DNA from: Metapseudomonas resinovorans DSM 21078
GTDB taxonomy: Bacteria > Pseudomonadota > Gammaproteobacteria > Pseudomonadales > Pseudomonadaceae
Length of the DNA: 64,000 nt
Direction: 5' to 3'
Assembly (NCBI RefSeq): GCF_000423545.1
Contig: NZ_KE384033.1
Coordinates: 1 to 64,000, forward strand
Of the stretch, positions 8,798-17,230 are shown one piece after another. The first letter of the stretch is position 1. Every line of letters starts with the position of its first letter. The notes beneath the pieces are model-generated. The model was given only the letters and a program-made list of their open reading frames with translations. It ran no database searches and was not told the DNA's origin. The translations under genes and the position numbers were made by a program.

Positions 8798-9925
8798 ATG
8801 ATCCCGAACGAAGACGAAATCCAGATCCGCGACATGGCCCGGCAGTTCGCTCAGGAACGGCTGAAACCCTTCGCCGCCGACTGGGACCGCGAGCACCGCT
8901 TCCCGGCCGAGGCCATCCGCGAAATGGCCCAGTTGGGCTTTCTCGGCATGCTGGTGCCGGAGGAGTGGGGCGGCGCGGCCACCGGCCACCTGGCCTACGC
9001 CATGGCCTTGGAGGAGATCGCTGCCGGTGATGGCGCCTGCTCCACCATCATGAGCGTGCACAACTCGGTGGGCTGCATGCCCATCCTCAAGTACGGCAGC
9101 CAGGAGCAGAAGGAACGCTTCCTGCGCCCGCTGGCCACGGGCGAGATGATCGGTGCCTTCGCCCTCACCGAGCCCCAGGCGGGTTCCGATGCCAGCGACC
9201 TGCGCACCCGTGCCCGCCGCGACGGCGACCACTATGTGCTGAACGGCGCCAAGCAGTTCATTACGTCGGGCAGCCATGCGGGGATGGTGATCGTCTTCGC
9301 CGTGACCGACCCGCAGGCCGGCAAGAAGGGCATCAGCGCCTTTATCGTGCCCACCGAAACGCCCGGTTATCAGGTCGTTCGGGTCGAGGAAAAACTCGGC
9401 CAGCACGCGTCGGACACCTGCCAGATCCAGCTGGACGAGGTGCGCATTCCGGCGTCCCTGCGCCTGGGCGAGGAGGGCGAGGGCTACCGCATCGCGCTGT
9501 CCAACCTGGAAGGCGGGCGCATCGGCATTGCCGCGCAGTCCATCGGCATGGCCCGCGCGGCCTTCGAAGCCGCACGTGATTACGCCCACGAGCGCAAGAC
9601 CTTCGGCAAGGCGATCATCGAGCACCAGGCGGTGGCCTTCCGCCTGGCCGATATGGCCACCCAGATCGCCGTGGCGCGGCAGATGGTCCACCACGCCGCC
9701 AGCCTGCGTGAAGCCGGCATGCCCTGCCTGACCGAAGCCTCCATGGCCAAGCTGTTCGCCTCGGAAATGGCCGAGAAGGTGTGTTCGGCAGCCATCCAGA
9801 CCCTGGGCGGCTACGGCTACCTGAAGGACTTCCCGGTGGAGCGGATCTACCGCGATGTGCGCGTGTGCCAGATATACGAAGGCACCTCCGACGTGCAGCG
9901 CATGGTGATCGCCCGCAGTCTCTGA
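8798..9925 (+). CDS. acyl-CoA dehydrogenase
   Basis: 375 aa, FAD enzyme that introduces the alpha-beta double bond into an acyl-CoA and passes electrons to ETF. Signature regions seen are [16 protein letters not shown], the substrate and FAD contacts [13 protein letters not shown], and the C-terminal block [16 protein letters not shown]. The likely catalytic base is E361 in [10 protein letters not shown], the position used by short/medium-chain and isobutyryl-CoA-type enzymes. It starts 10 bp after the thiolase stop, in the same operon. A role on short branched acyl-CoAs fits the neighbouring HSD10-like SDR but is inference. Confidence 0.92.
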   Translation: MIPNEDEIQIRDMARQFAQERLKPFAADWDREHRFPAEAIREMAQLGFLGMLVPEEWGGAATGHLAYAMALEEIAAGDGACSTIMSVHNSVGCMPILKYGSQEQKERFLRPLATGEMIGAFALTEPQAGSDASDLRTRARRDGDHYVLNGAKQFITSGSHAGMVIVFAVTDPQAGKKGISAFIVPTETPGYQVVRVEEKLGQHASDTCQIQLDEVRIPASLRLGEEGEGYRIALSNLEGGRIGIAAQSIGMARAAFEAARDYAHERKTFGKAIIEHQAVAFRLADMATQIAVARQMVHHAASLREAGMPCLTEASMAKLFASEMAEKVCSAAIQTLGGYGYLKDFPVERIYRDVRVCQIYEGTSDVQRMVIARSL

Positions 9926-9930
9926 GCTTT

Positions 9931-9998
9931 GGGGCAGCTGCGCTGCCCTTGGCGAATGAATTCGCCCCTACAAGGTTCCAGGGCGGGTTCATTCGCCA
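9931..9998. repeat. extragenic palindromic repeats (REP-like), copy a
   Basis: Three hairpins in the gap between the dehydrogenase and hydratase genes: GGGCAGC-TGC-GCTGCCC, GGCGAA-TGAA-TTCGCC followed by CCTACAAG, and an inverted relative ending TTCATTCGCC. The same module recurs at 10889-10932. It may stabilise or attenuate the operon mRNA between its fourth and fifth genes. Confidence 0.75.
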
Positions 9999-10042
9999 AC
10001 CAGGCCGCAGGACTGGCCTACAAACATCTCCAGGAATTCGAT

Positions 10043-10813
10043 ATGACCTACCAGACCCTGCTGGTGGAGCAGGCCGGCGCTGTCGGCCTGGTCACCCTCA
10101 ATCGCCCTGAGGCGCTGAACGCCATCAACACCCAGCTCATCGACGAGCTGAACCAGGTGCTCGACGGTTTTGAGCGTGACGCTGCCATCGGCTGCGTGCT
10201 TATCACCGGTTCCGCCAAGGCCTTCGCCGCGGGCGCCGATGTGAAGGAAATGGCCGGCCTGTGCTTTCCCGGCACTTACCTCGATGACTTCCTCGGCCGC
10301 TGGGATCGCGTGGCCCAACGGCGCAAGCCGATCATTGCCGCCGTGGCCGGCCACGCGCTGGGGGGCGGGTTCGAACTGGCGCTGATGTGCGATTTCATCA
10401 TTGCCGCAGACACCGCGCGATTCGGATTGCCGGAAGTGAAGCTGGGCGTGATTCCGGGAGCCGGCGGCATTCAGCGCCTGACCCGCCTGGTGGGCCGTGC
10501 CAAGGCCATGGAAATGCTCCTGAGCGGCCGCAGCATGGACGCCACCGAGGCAGAACGCTGTGGCGTGGTGGCGCGGGTGGTGCCGGCGGCTGAATTGCTG
10601 GATGAGGCGATGGACAGCGCCAGCCGCATCGCCGCGCAATCGCGCACTGCGGTGATGATGCTCAAGGAGTGCGTCAACCGCGTGGACGAAGGCTCGCTGG
10701 CGGAGGGGCTGCGCTTCGAGCGGCGGCTGTTCCAGGCGGTGTTCGCCACGCCGGACCAGAAGGAAGGCATGGGCGCCTTCATCGAGAAGCGCAAGCCGGA
10801 GTTTGGTCGGTAG
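10043..10813 (+). CDS. enoyl-CoA hydratase/isomerase
   Basis: 256 aa from ATG at 10043 (CAGGA 7 bases before). The frame is open upstream, but that part runs through extragenic repeat sequence and is not coding. Crotonase fold enzyme that hydrates 2-enoyl-CoA. The oxyanion-hole segments are AFAAGADVKEM (60-70) and ALGGGFELALMCD (105-117). Both catalytic glutamates of true hydratases are present: E111 and E131 (PEVKLGVIPGAGG). Separated from the preceding dehydrogenase gene by 117 bp of REP-like repeats, but most likely still part of the same operon. Confidence 0.9.
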   Translation: MTYQTLLVEQAGAVGLVTLNRPEALNAINTQLIDELNQVLDGFERDAAIGCVLITGSAKAFAAGADVKEMAGLCFPGTYLDDFLGRWDRVAQRRKPIIAAVAGHALGGGFELALMCDFIIAADTARFGLPEVKLGVIPGAGGIQRLTRLVGRAKAMEMLLSGRSMDATEAERCGVVARVVPAAELLDEAMDSASRIAAQSRTAVMMLKECVNRVDEGSLAEGLRFERRLFQAVFATPDQKEGMGAFIEKRKPEFGR

Positions 10814-10832
10814 CCCCGGACGAATGTCGCGC

Positions 10833-10855
10833 TTGTAGGGACGATTTCAATCGCC
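10833..10855. repeat. REP-like palindrome, inverted copy
   Basis: CTTGTAGGGACGATTTCAATCGCC is, on the minus strand, a relative of the GGCGAATGAATTCGCCCCTACAAG unit at 9951. It faces the copy at 10889-10932, giving a head-to-head pair between convergent genes. Confidence 0.6.
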
Positions 10856-10888
10856 AGGCAGATCGAAGACCTGCTCCGCAATGTTGAA

Positions 10889-10932
10889 GGGGGCAGCTTG
10901 GCTGCCCTAGGCGAATGAGTTCGCCCCTACAG
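10889..10932. repeat. REP-like palindromes, copy b
   Basis: GGGGCAGC-TTG-GCTGCCC followed by GGCGAA-TGAG-TTCGCCCCTACAG, nearly identical to the module at 9931-9974. It ends 4 bases before the stop of the convergent LysR gene and probably serves as a shared transcript end. Confidence 0.75.
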
Positions 10933-10936
10933 GTCA

Positions 10937-11878
10937 CTACGCCCGCTCTTTCTGCTCCTTCATTTCCTTCTGCTCCTGTGCCGTCACCTGCTGGCAGATT
11001 TCGATGATCTGCTCGCGCATCCAGCGGTTGGCCGGGTCCTGGTCGGTGCTTTCGTGCCAGTAGAGGTGGGTTTCCAGGGACGGCACGTCATGCACCGGGA
11101 GGTCCACATAGTGCAGGTCCTGGCGGCGGGCGAAGCGCTCCGGGACGGTGATGGCCAGGTCGGTGCCGTGCAACACGGTGGAGGCCATCAGGTAGTGCTG
11201 CGAACGCAGGGTCACCTTGCGTTGGATGCCCATCTTGCCGAGTGACAGGTCCACGTAGCCCAGGCCGCTGCGACGGCTGGAAATGTGGATGTGGGACAGC
11301 GACAGGTACTCGTCCAGGGTGATCTTTTCCTTGGCCAGCGGATGACCGCGGCGCATGGCGCAGACGTAGCGGTCCTCCATCAGTTTCACGTGGCGCACTT
11401 GCGGGTCGGTGTTGAGCGGGGCGTCCACGGCGAAGTCCAGGCGGCCGGCGGCCAGTTCCTTGGTGGTTTCGCGGCGCTTGGCCAGGAAGCTCTCGATCTG
11501 CACGGTTGGCGCCAGGCGGCGCAGGCGCTGGAACAGCGGCGGCAGGATCACCGTTTCGGTGAGGTCGGTCATGCTGATGCGGTAGGTCTTGTTCGCCTGG
11601 GCCGGGTTGAAGGTGCGGCTTTCCTGCACCGAGACCCGCAGCAACTGCAGGGCGTTGCGCACCGGGCCGATGATGTTCTGCGCCATGGGCGTGGGCACCA
11701 TGCCTTGGGCGGTGCGCACGAAAAGGGGATCGTTGAAGGTTTCCCGCAGGCGGGCGAGGGCGTTGGAGACGGCGGGCTGGGTGATGCCGACGATCTGGCC
11801 GGCGCGGGTCAGGTTGGCCTCGGTATAGATGGCGTCGAAGACGATGAAGAGGTTGAGGTCTACCTTGTTCAGATTCAT
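10937..11878 (-). CDS. LysR-family transcriptional regulator
   Basis: 313 aa, ATG at 11878 with GAGGAG upstream. The N-terminal winged helix-turn-helix (residues 6-65, with TRAGQIVGITQPAVSNALARLRE) is followed by a LysR co-inducer domain, and a Glu/Lys-rich tail (KEMKEQKERA) ends the protein. It is transcribed away from the acyl-CoA dehydrogenase gene at 12030 and converges on the ligase-hydratase operon, so it is the obvious candidate regulator of both. Family knowledge: LysR proteins bind T-N11-A boxes between divergent genes and respond to a pathway metabolite, here perhaps an acyl-CoA or its acid. Confidence 0.9.
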   Translation of the reverse strand: MNLNKVDLNLFIVFDAIYTEANLTRAGQIVGITQPAVSNALARLRETFNDPLFVRTAQGMVPTPMAQNIIGPVRNALQLLRVSVQESRTFNPAQANKTYRISMTDLTETVILPPLFQRLRRLAPTVQIESFLAKRRETTKELAAGRLDFAVDAPLNTDPQVRHVKLMEDRYVCAMRRGHPLAKEKITLDEYLSLSHIHISSRRSGLGYVDLSLGKMGIQRKVTLRSQHYLMASTVLHGTDLAITVPERFARRQDLHYVDLPVHDVPSLETHLYWHESTDQDPANRWMREQIIEICQQVTAQEQKEMKEQKERA

Positions 11879-11915
11879 GCCGGGCGTGCTCCTCGAAGTT
11901 GTTTTTATCAGCGGA

Positions 11916-11940
11916 TCATATATCGGTGATGAATGTTCAT
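11916..11940. promoter_or_regulatory. candidate operator between LysR gene and acyl-CoA dehydrogenase gene
   Basis: Two overlapping dyads lie in the 151-bp divergent gap: TCAT-N9-ATGA (11916-11932) and ATGAA-TG-TTCAT (11929-11940). Their place, about 90 bp before the start at 12030 and 40 bp from the LysR start, fits a LysR site. The match to the T-N11-A rule is not exact, so this is tentative. Confidence 0.35.
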
Positions 11941-12029
11941 AGATGCCGAAAATAGACTAGGGAAATCTTACGCCCTGTTCTAGCATCCTTACCAGACCTC
12001 ACCAAACAGCCCGTAAAAGGTAGCCCCGC

Positions 12030-13259
12030 ATGGATTTCGCCTATTCCCCGAAGGTCCAGGAACTGCGTGAACGCGTCACCGCATTCATGGACGCCTATGT
12101 CTATCCGGCCGAGCCGGTATTCGAGCAGCAGGTCGCCGAAGGCGACCGCTGGCAGCCCACCGCGATCATGGAAGAGCTGAAAGCCAAGGCAAGGGCGGAA
12201 GGACTGTGGAACCTGTTCCTGCCGGAGTCCGAGTACGGCGCTGGCCTCACCAACATGGAATACGCGCCCCTGGCCGAGATCATGGGCCGCTCCCTGCTGG
12301 GCCCGGAGCCGTTCAACTGCTCCGCGCCGGATACCGGCAACATGGAAGTGCTGGTGCGCTACGCCAATGAAGAACAGAAGCGTCAATGGCTGGAGCCTCT
12401 GCTGCGTGGCGAGATCCGTTCGGCCTTCGCCATGACCGAGCCGGGCGTGGCTTCGTCCGATGCCACCAACATGGAAGCCCGCGCGGTGCGCCAGGGTGAC
12501 GAGTGGGTCATCAACGGCCGCAAATGGTGGACGTCGGGCGCTTGCGATCCGCGCTGCAAGATCCTCATCTTCATGGGCTTGTCCAACCCGGACGCGCCGC
12601 GCCACCAGCAGCACTCGATGATCCTGGTTCCCATGGACACCCCCGGCGTGAAGGTCCTGCGCCCGCTGCCGGTATTCGGCTACGACGACGCACCTCACGG
12701 CCATGCCGAGGTGCTCTTCGAAGACGTGCGCGTGCCCTACGAGAACGTGCTGCTGGGTGAGGGTCGCGGCTTCGAGATCGCCCAGGGTCGTCTCGGCCCG
12801 GGCCGCATCCACCACTGCATGCGCTCCATCGGCATGGCTGAGCGCGCCCTGGAACTGATGTGCAAACGCGCCGTCAGCCGCACTGCCTTCGGTCGCCCGC
12901 TGGCGCGTCTGGGTGGCAACATCGACAAGATCGCCGACTCGCGGATGGAAATCGACATGGCCCGCCTGCTGACCCTGAAGGCGGCCTACATGATGGACAA
13001 CGTGGGTAACAAGGTAGCCAAGAGCGAAATCGCGCAGATCAAGGTGGTGGCACCCAACGTCGCCCTGCGCGTGATCGACCGCGCCATCCAGATCCACGGC
13101 GGTGCCGGTGTTTCCAACGACTTCCCGCTGGCCTACATGTACGCCATGCAGCGCACCCTGCGCCTGGCCGACGGCCCGGATGAAGTGCACCGCGCGGCTA
13201 TCGGCAAGTATGAAGTCGGCAAGTACGTACCCAAGGAAATGCTGCGCAGCGGTCAGTGA
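12030..13259 (+). CDS. acyl-CoA dehydrogenase (ACAD10/11-like)
   Basis: 409 aa FAD-dependent acyl-CoA dehydrogenase. Motifs seen are [28 protein letters not shown] and, near the C-terminus, [19 protein letters not shown]. The Glu of the usual short-chain position is not in a YEGTS motif, which places this protein in the larger ACAD10/11-like branch common in Pseudomonas. Divergent from the LysR gene and ended by a strong terminator, so it is a one-gene transcript. It probably handles a substrate linked to the neighbouring acyl-CoA operon. Substrate unknown. Confidence 0.9.
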   Translation: MDFAYSPKVQELRERVTAFMDAYVYPAEPVFEQQVAEGDRWQPTAIMEELKAKARAEGLWNLFLPESEYGAGLTNMEYAPLAEIMGRSLLGPEPFNCSAPDTGNMEVLVRYANEEQKRQWLEPLLRGEIRSAFAMTEPGVASSDATNMEARAVRQGDEWVINGRKWWTSGACDPRCKILIFMGLSNPDAPRHQQHSMILVPMDTPGVKVLRPLPVFGYDDAPHGHAEVLFEDVRVPYENVLLGEGRGFEIAQGRLGPGRIHHCMRSIGMAERALELMCKRAVSRTAFGRPLARLGGNIDKIADSRMEIDMARLLTLKAAYMMDNVGNKVAKSEIAQIKVVAPNVALRVIDRAIQIHGGAGVSNDFPLAYMYAMQRTLRLADGPDEVHRAAIGKYEVGKYVPKEMLRSGQ

Positions 13260-13270
13260 TCGCCCGCAAC

Positions 13271-13301
13271 GAAGAAGGCCCGCATTGCGCGGGCCTTCTT
13301 C
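13271..13301 (+). terminator. rho-independent terminator
   Basis: Perfect 13-bp stem GAAGAAGGCCCGC/GCGGGCCTTCTTC with a 5-base loop, followed by GTTTCTC. It lies 12 bases after the acyl-CoA dehydrogenase stop. Confidence 0.9.
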
Positions 13302-13331
13302 GTTTCTCTGTTTCGTAGTTCGGGGTGGGGT

Positions 13332-13352
13332 AGCCCGGATGCAATCCGGGCT
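13332..13352. repeat. extragenic palindrome
   Basis: AGCCCGGAT-GCA-ATCCGGGCT, a perfect 9-bp dyad typical of Pseudomonas extragenic repeats. It follows the end of the minus-strand 57-aa gene by 6 bases and may end the terC transcript. Confidence 0.7.
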
Positions 13353-13357
13353 GCGGG

Positions 13358-13531
13358 CTATTCCTTCTTGGGACCATCCCCCTCGCGCAGCCAACCCATC
13401 CGCAGGTGCAACTGTGCCGCGAAGGTGCGCGCGGCCAGTTCCTCCTGAAAGGTCAGGCCGCGTTGCCCCAGGCGTACCCGCCAGTAGGTCCGGCCGCCTT
13501 TCTCGAAGGGCTCGATGCGCACTTCATCCAT
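13358..13531 (-). CDS. small conserved-looking protein coupled to TerC (57 aa)
   Basis: ATG at 13531 overlaps the terC stop by 8 bases (ATGGATGA arrangement), so translation is probably coupled to terC. The product starts MDEVRIEPFEKGGRTYW and is a charged soluble protein with no membrane segment. I do not recognise a family. The compact overlap, the GC-rich codons and the presence of a short gene at the same place in P. aeruginosa (as I recall) support it as real. It might modulate or accompany the membrane protein. Confidence 0.6.
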   Translation of the reverse strand: MDEVRIEPFEKGGRTYWRVRLGQRGLTFQEELAARTFAAQLHLRMGWLREGDGPKKE

Positions 13532-14534
13532 GTTTCTCCAGGTCTCCCGTTTTCTGGGCCGGGCGGTCGCGGGTTTTCAACAGGGACAGGAGCACGCCGC
13601 CGGCAAGGAGGCCGAAGGTTACGCCAAGGGACAGCAGCGGGGGAATCTTGCCGATGAAGCCGTGCAGGAAAATCTTGCCGCCAATGAAGATCAGCACCAG
13701 GGCCAGGGCGTACTTCAAGTAGACGAAGCGGTGCATCAGTGCCGCCAGGGCGAAGTAGAGGGCGCGCAGGCCGAGGATGGCGAAGATGTTCGAGGTGTAG
13801 ACGATGAACGGGTCCTGGGTGATCGCGAAGATCGCCGGGACGCTGTCCACCGCGAACACCAGGTCGGCCAGTTCGATCAACACCAGGGCCAGGAACAGCG
13901 GGGTAGCGTAGAGCAGGGCCTTGCTCTCGCCGGCTTTCTTCAGGCGTACGAAGAAGTGCGCGCCGTGCAGGTCGTCGGTAACGCGGATATGACGGCGGAC
14001 AAATTTGAGTACTGGATTGTTGGCCAGATCCGGGTGGGCTTCCTGGCGGGCGAAGAGCATCTTCACGCCAGTAAACAGCAGGAAGGCGCCGAACACGTAG
14101 AGGATCCAGTCGAACTCCTTCACCAGGGCGCTACCCAGGCCGATCATGATGGCGCGCAGCACCACCACCCCGAGGATGCCCCAGAACAGCACGCGGTGCT
14201 GGTAGCGGCGGGGGATGGCGAAGAAGCCGAAGATCATCGCCATGACGAAGACGTTGTCCATGGACAGCGACTGTTCGACCAAAAAGCCGGTGTAGAACTC
14301 CAGCGCACTCTGCGCGCCCAGCTCGAACCAGACCCAGACACCGAACAGCACGCCGACGCTGAAGTAGCCGCCGTAGAGCAGCAGGCTTTCGCGCATCTCG
14401 ATTTCGTGCTGGTCGCGGTGAAGCACCCCGAGGTCGAAGACCAGCAAGGCAAGGACTATTGCGAGGAAGACAAGCCACAACCAGGTGGCGGTGCCGAGGA
14501 AGTCGGCGGTGAGAAATGCATGTAGAGCTGCCAT
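13524..14534 (-). CDS. TerC-family integral membrane protein (Alx-like)
   Basis: 336 aa. ATG at 14534 follows AAGGAGG by 5 bases. Longer upstream frames lack such a signal. It is a polytopic inner-membrane protein with about eight or nine hydrophobic segments, including TATWLWLVFLAIVLALLVFDL near residue 15 and ALALVLIFIGGKIFLHGFIG near 280. The TerC hallmark LSMDNVFVMAMIF (about 88-100) and the second acidic segment ELADLVFAVDSVPAIFAIT are both intact. TerC and Alx proteins are associated with tellurite resistance, Mn2+ export and metal loading of secreted enzymes. A manganese-related role is likely. No yybP-ykoY riboswitch could be recognised in its leader. Confidence 0.9.
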   Translation of the reverse strand: MAALHAFLTADFLGTATWLWLVFLAIVLALLVFDLGVLHRDQHEIEMRESLLLYGGYFSVGVLFGVWVWFELGAQSALEFYTGFLVEQSLSMDNVFVMAMIFGFFAIPRRYQHRVLFWGILGVVVLRAIMIGLGSALVKEFDWILYVFGAFLLFTGVKMLFARQEAHPDLANNPVLKFVRRHIRVTDDLHGAHFFVRLKKAGESKALLYATPLFLALVLIELADLVFAVDSVPAIFAITQDPFIVYTSNIFAILGLRALYFALAALMHRFVYLKYALALVLIFIGGKIFLHGFIGKIPPLLSLGVTFGLLAGGVLLSLLKTRDRPAQKTGDLEKHG

Positions 14535-14732
14535 GAGCCCCTCCTTCTGTCGTAGTTGAAGAAGTGACTCCGACATGGCGGCTGGCAAGCCGTCAGAGGG
14601 GCCCGGCGTCACAAAAGGAAGCCTAACCGTTGGTCGGGCAACGTAGATACGGGGCCGCTGTAACAAATCTTTGCCCTGTCTTTGGTCGAAATTTCCCAAT
14701 ACGCATGAGAAGTATCCGAATTTACATTTGTA

Positions 14733-14745
14733 AATAATTCTTATT
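14733..14745. promoter_or_regulatory. probable Fur box
   Basis: AATAAT-T-CTTATT fits the 6-1-6 form of a Fur site, within a longer AT-rich run, 148 bases before the start of the TonB-dependent receptor. Location and family make iron control by Fur very plausible. The match to the consensus is good but not perfect. Confidence 0.55.
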
Positions 14746-14892
14746 CGATGGTAATTTCTGCATCCGCCGTCAGATGCGTTCCCGCCTGCACGGCCGCCAG
14801 GCGCCAGCCAAGGGCGCCGCACACAGCAGAAAAATAGAAAGCCAGTGGTTAGCCGGCTAACCAAGCAGACAGACCATTCAAGGGGTTTGAGA

Positions 14893-17136
14893 GTGCAACA
14901 GCAAAATGCGTTCAACGCGGCGAATACGGCTGGGGATGCCGTTGCCGCACGGCTCAAGCGTCATCCGTTGTCCGTGGCGATCCTGGGGGTGACCCTGGCA
15001 TTGCAGGCGGGTGGGGCGCTTGCCGAAGAGCAGCAGAACGGCAATGGATCGCTGGAACTGGTGGCGACGTCCATCACCGACAACCGTCTGGGTGAAGCCA
15101 CTGAAGGCACGGGTTCCTACACCACCGGTTCGACACGCACCGCCACCAAGCTATCGCTGTCGCCTCGCGAGACCCCGCAATCGGTCAGCGTCATCACTCG
15201 CCAGCAGATGGATGACCAGGGCCTCACCAGCATCGGTGACGTGCTTTCGAAAACACCGGGTATCACCGTCAACAAGCTGGATAGCAGCCGCGCCAGCTTC
15301 AAATCACGCGGCTTCGAGATCGACAACTTCCAGATCGATGGCATCCCCGCGGCCTTCCGCTTCGGCAATGGCATCGACCAGGCCGACATGGTCATCTACG
15401 ACCGCGTGGAAGTGCTGAAGGGCTCCACCGGCCTGCTCAGCGGCTTCGGCAGCCCCTCGGCCACCGTCAACCTAGTGCGCAAGCGCCCGACCAAGGAACT
15501 CTCCGGCTACGTTTCCGCCGGTGCTGGCAGCTGGGACACCTACCGCACCGAGTTCGACATCGGTGGTTCGTTGACTCCCCAGGGCAATGTGCGTGGCCGC
15601 TTCGTTACCGCCTATGAAGACGGCCAGTCCTTCATGGACCACCTGTCCGAAACGAAGCAGGTCTTCTACGGCATCCTTGAAACCGACATCACCGAAGACA
15701 CCTTGCTGAGTGCCGGCCTGAGCCGCCAGACCAACCGTCCGGAAGGCTCCTCCTGGGGGGCTTCGACCCCACTGGTGGACAGCAACGGTAACGAGTTCAC
15801 CCTGTCCCGTTCGTTCAATCCGGGCACCAAGTGGAGCCAGTGGGACAACACCGCCGACAACGCCTTCGTGACCCTGGAACAGCGCCTCGCACACGACTGG
15901 ATCGTAAAGGCTTCCATCAGCCGCACCGAGACCGATGCACCCATCACCCTGGGCTCCGCCGCCAGCGGCAACCCGAACCCGGTGGATGGCTCCGGCATGT
16001 TCATCTGGCGCGGCAAGTACCGCTACGAAACTGCCCAGAATGCATATGACCTCTACGCCAGCGGCCCCTTCCAGCTGCTCGGCCGCGAGCATGAGCTGGT
16101 GGTCGGCCTGTCGCACCGCGATATCGAATCCAAGTCCACCAACTGGCCCTTCTTCTTCGACAGCGTACCGACCATCAATGGCTGGACCGGTGACTTCCCT
16201 GAGCCGGCCTGGGGCAATCCGACCTCCAAGCAGGACGACGAGCTGAAAGAGTCCGCCGCCTACCTGACCGGCCGCTTCAAGCCCACCGATGATCTGTCGA
16301 TCATCCTGGGCAGCCGCGTCTCCAACTGGGAACTGGACAGCACCGGTACCGACCTCAGCACCGGCCAGAGCGCCAAGCTGCAGGAGCTGCAGGAAAACGG
16401 CGTGGTGGTGCCCTATGCCGGCGTGGTCTACGACCTGAACGACACCTACTCGGTCTATGCCAGCTACACCAGCATCTTCAAGCCCCACGAGAGCGAACAG
16501 GATGCCAGCGGCACGGCCATCGAGCCGGAAGAGGGCGATGCCTACGAGTTGGGCCTGAAGGCAGAGTTCTTCGATGGTCGCCTGAACGCCAGCGCAGCCG
16601 TGTTCGAGGTCAAGCAGGACAACCTGCCGGAGCAGATCGGCTTCGATGCGGTCAACAACAAGTCCATCTACCGCGCCGTGCAGGGCGCCAAGACCAAGGG
16701 CTTCGAGCTCGAGGTCGCTGGCGAGCTGATGCCGGACTGGCAGGTGCAGGGTGGCTACACCCACCGCATTACCCGTGACGGTGATCACGACAAGATCTCC
16801 ACCACCGAGCCGGAAGACATGTTCCGCCTGTCCACCAGCTACCGCCTGCCGGGCCAGTTCAACAAGCTGACCATCGGTGGCTCCGCCAGCTGGCAGAGCA
16901 AGATCTGGAAGGACGTGTGGAACCCGGCGACCAACGCCAGTGACTTCGAGTACACCCAGGAGAGCTACTGGCTGCTGGATGCGATGGCGAAGTACCAGGT
17001 CACCGAGCAGGTGTCGGTCACCCTCAACGCCAACAACCTCACCGACGAGAAGTACTTCAGCAACCTGGGCTTCTACGAAGGTGGTTTCTACGGCGATCCG
17101 CGCAACTACATGCTGACCACCCGATTCGACTTCTGA
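14893..17136 (+). CDS. TonB-dependent siderophore receptor
   Basis: 747 aa from GTG at 14893 (AAGGGG 7 bases before). A longer frame back to 14845 is possible but has no ribosome site. The N-terminus carries a basic stretch (RLKRHPLS) and a hydrophobic export signal ending near ALAEEQ. The plug domain (SPRETPQSVSVITRQQMDDQG, then DRVEVLKGSTGLLSG and NLVRKRP) and the 22-strand barrel ending YMLTTRFDF are complete. The SPRETPQSVSV TonB-box-proximal region is typical of ferric-siderophore receptors of the FpvA/FoxA/FhuE class. It imports an iron-siderophore across the outer membrane with energy from TonB-ExbBD. No sigma/anti-sigma pair or siderophore synthesis gene lies next to it, so a foreign siderophore is likely. 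A Fur box precedes it. Confidence 0.93.
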   Translation: MQQQNAFNAANTAGDAVAARLKRHPLSVAILGVTLALQAGGALAEEQQNGNGSLELVATSITDNRLGEATEGTGSYTTGSTRTATKLSLSPRETPQSVSVITRQQMDDQGLTSIGDVLSKTPGITVNKLDSSRASFKSRGFEIDNFQIDGIPAAFRFGNGIDQADMVIYDRVEVLKGSTGLLSGFGSPSATVNLVRKRPTKELSGYVSAGAGSWDTYRTEFDIGGSLTPQGNVRGRFVTAYEDGQSFMDHLSETKQVFYGILETDITEDTLLSAGLSRQTNRPEGSSWGASTPLVDSNGNEFTLSRSFNPGTKWSQWDNTADNAFVTLEQRLAHDWIVKASISRTETDAPITLGSAASGNPNPVDGSGMFIWRGKYRYETAQNAYDLYASGPFQLLGREHELVVGLSHRDIESKSTNWPFFFDSVPTINGWTGDFPEPAWGNPTSKQDDELKESAAYLTGRFKPTDDLSIILGSRVSNWELDSTGTDLSTGQSAKLQELQENGVVVPYAGVVYDLNDTYSVYASYTSIFKPHESEQDASGTAIEPEEGDAYELGLKAEFFDGRLNASAAVFEVKQDNLPEQIGFDAVNNKSIYRAVQGAKTKGFELEVAGELMPDWQVQGGYTHRITRDGDHDKISTTEPEDMFRLSTSYRLPGQFNKLTIGGSASWQSKIWKDVWNPATNASDFEYTQESYWLLDAMAKYQVTEQVSVTLNANNLTDEKYFSNLGFYEGGFYGDPRNYMLTTRFDF

Positions 17137-17143
17137 TACGGCA

Positions 17144-17172
17144 AGGCCCCGCTCCCGAAAGGGGCGGGGCCT
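17144..17172 (+). terminator. rho-independent terminator
   Basis: AGGCCCCGCTCCC pairs with GGGGCGGGGCCT around a GAAA loop, 8 bases after the receptor stop. The T-run is weak (CTCCCC), but the stem is very strong. Confidence 0.65.
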
Positions 17173-17182
17173 CCCCTGCTCC

Positions 17183-17213
17183 GTAGGATGGGTTGAGGTA
17201 CGAAACCCATCGG
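17183..17213. repeat. extragenic palindrome, 29-bp class
   Basis: GTAGGATGGGTT-8-AACCCATC. The reverse complement appears almost unchanged at 59850-59878 (27 of 29 positions). It lies between convergent genes. Confidence 0.75.
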
Positions 17214-17230
17214 CGGGGCTATCCGCCGGC

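Noticed and set aside
14535-14700. Possible yybP-ykoY manganese riboswitch in front of terC
   Set aside because: The leader has GC-rich hairpins and a GCCGGGC stretch but lacks the conserved paired GGGGAGUAGC-like and GUCA-containing junction segments in the right order.
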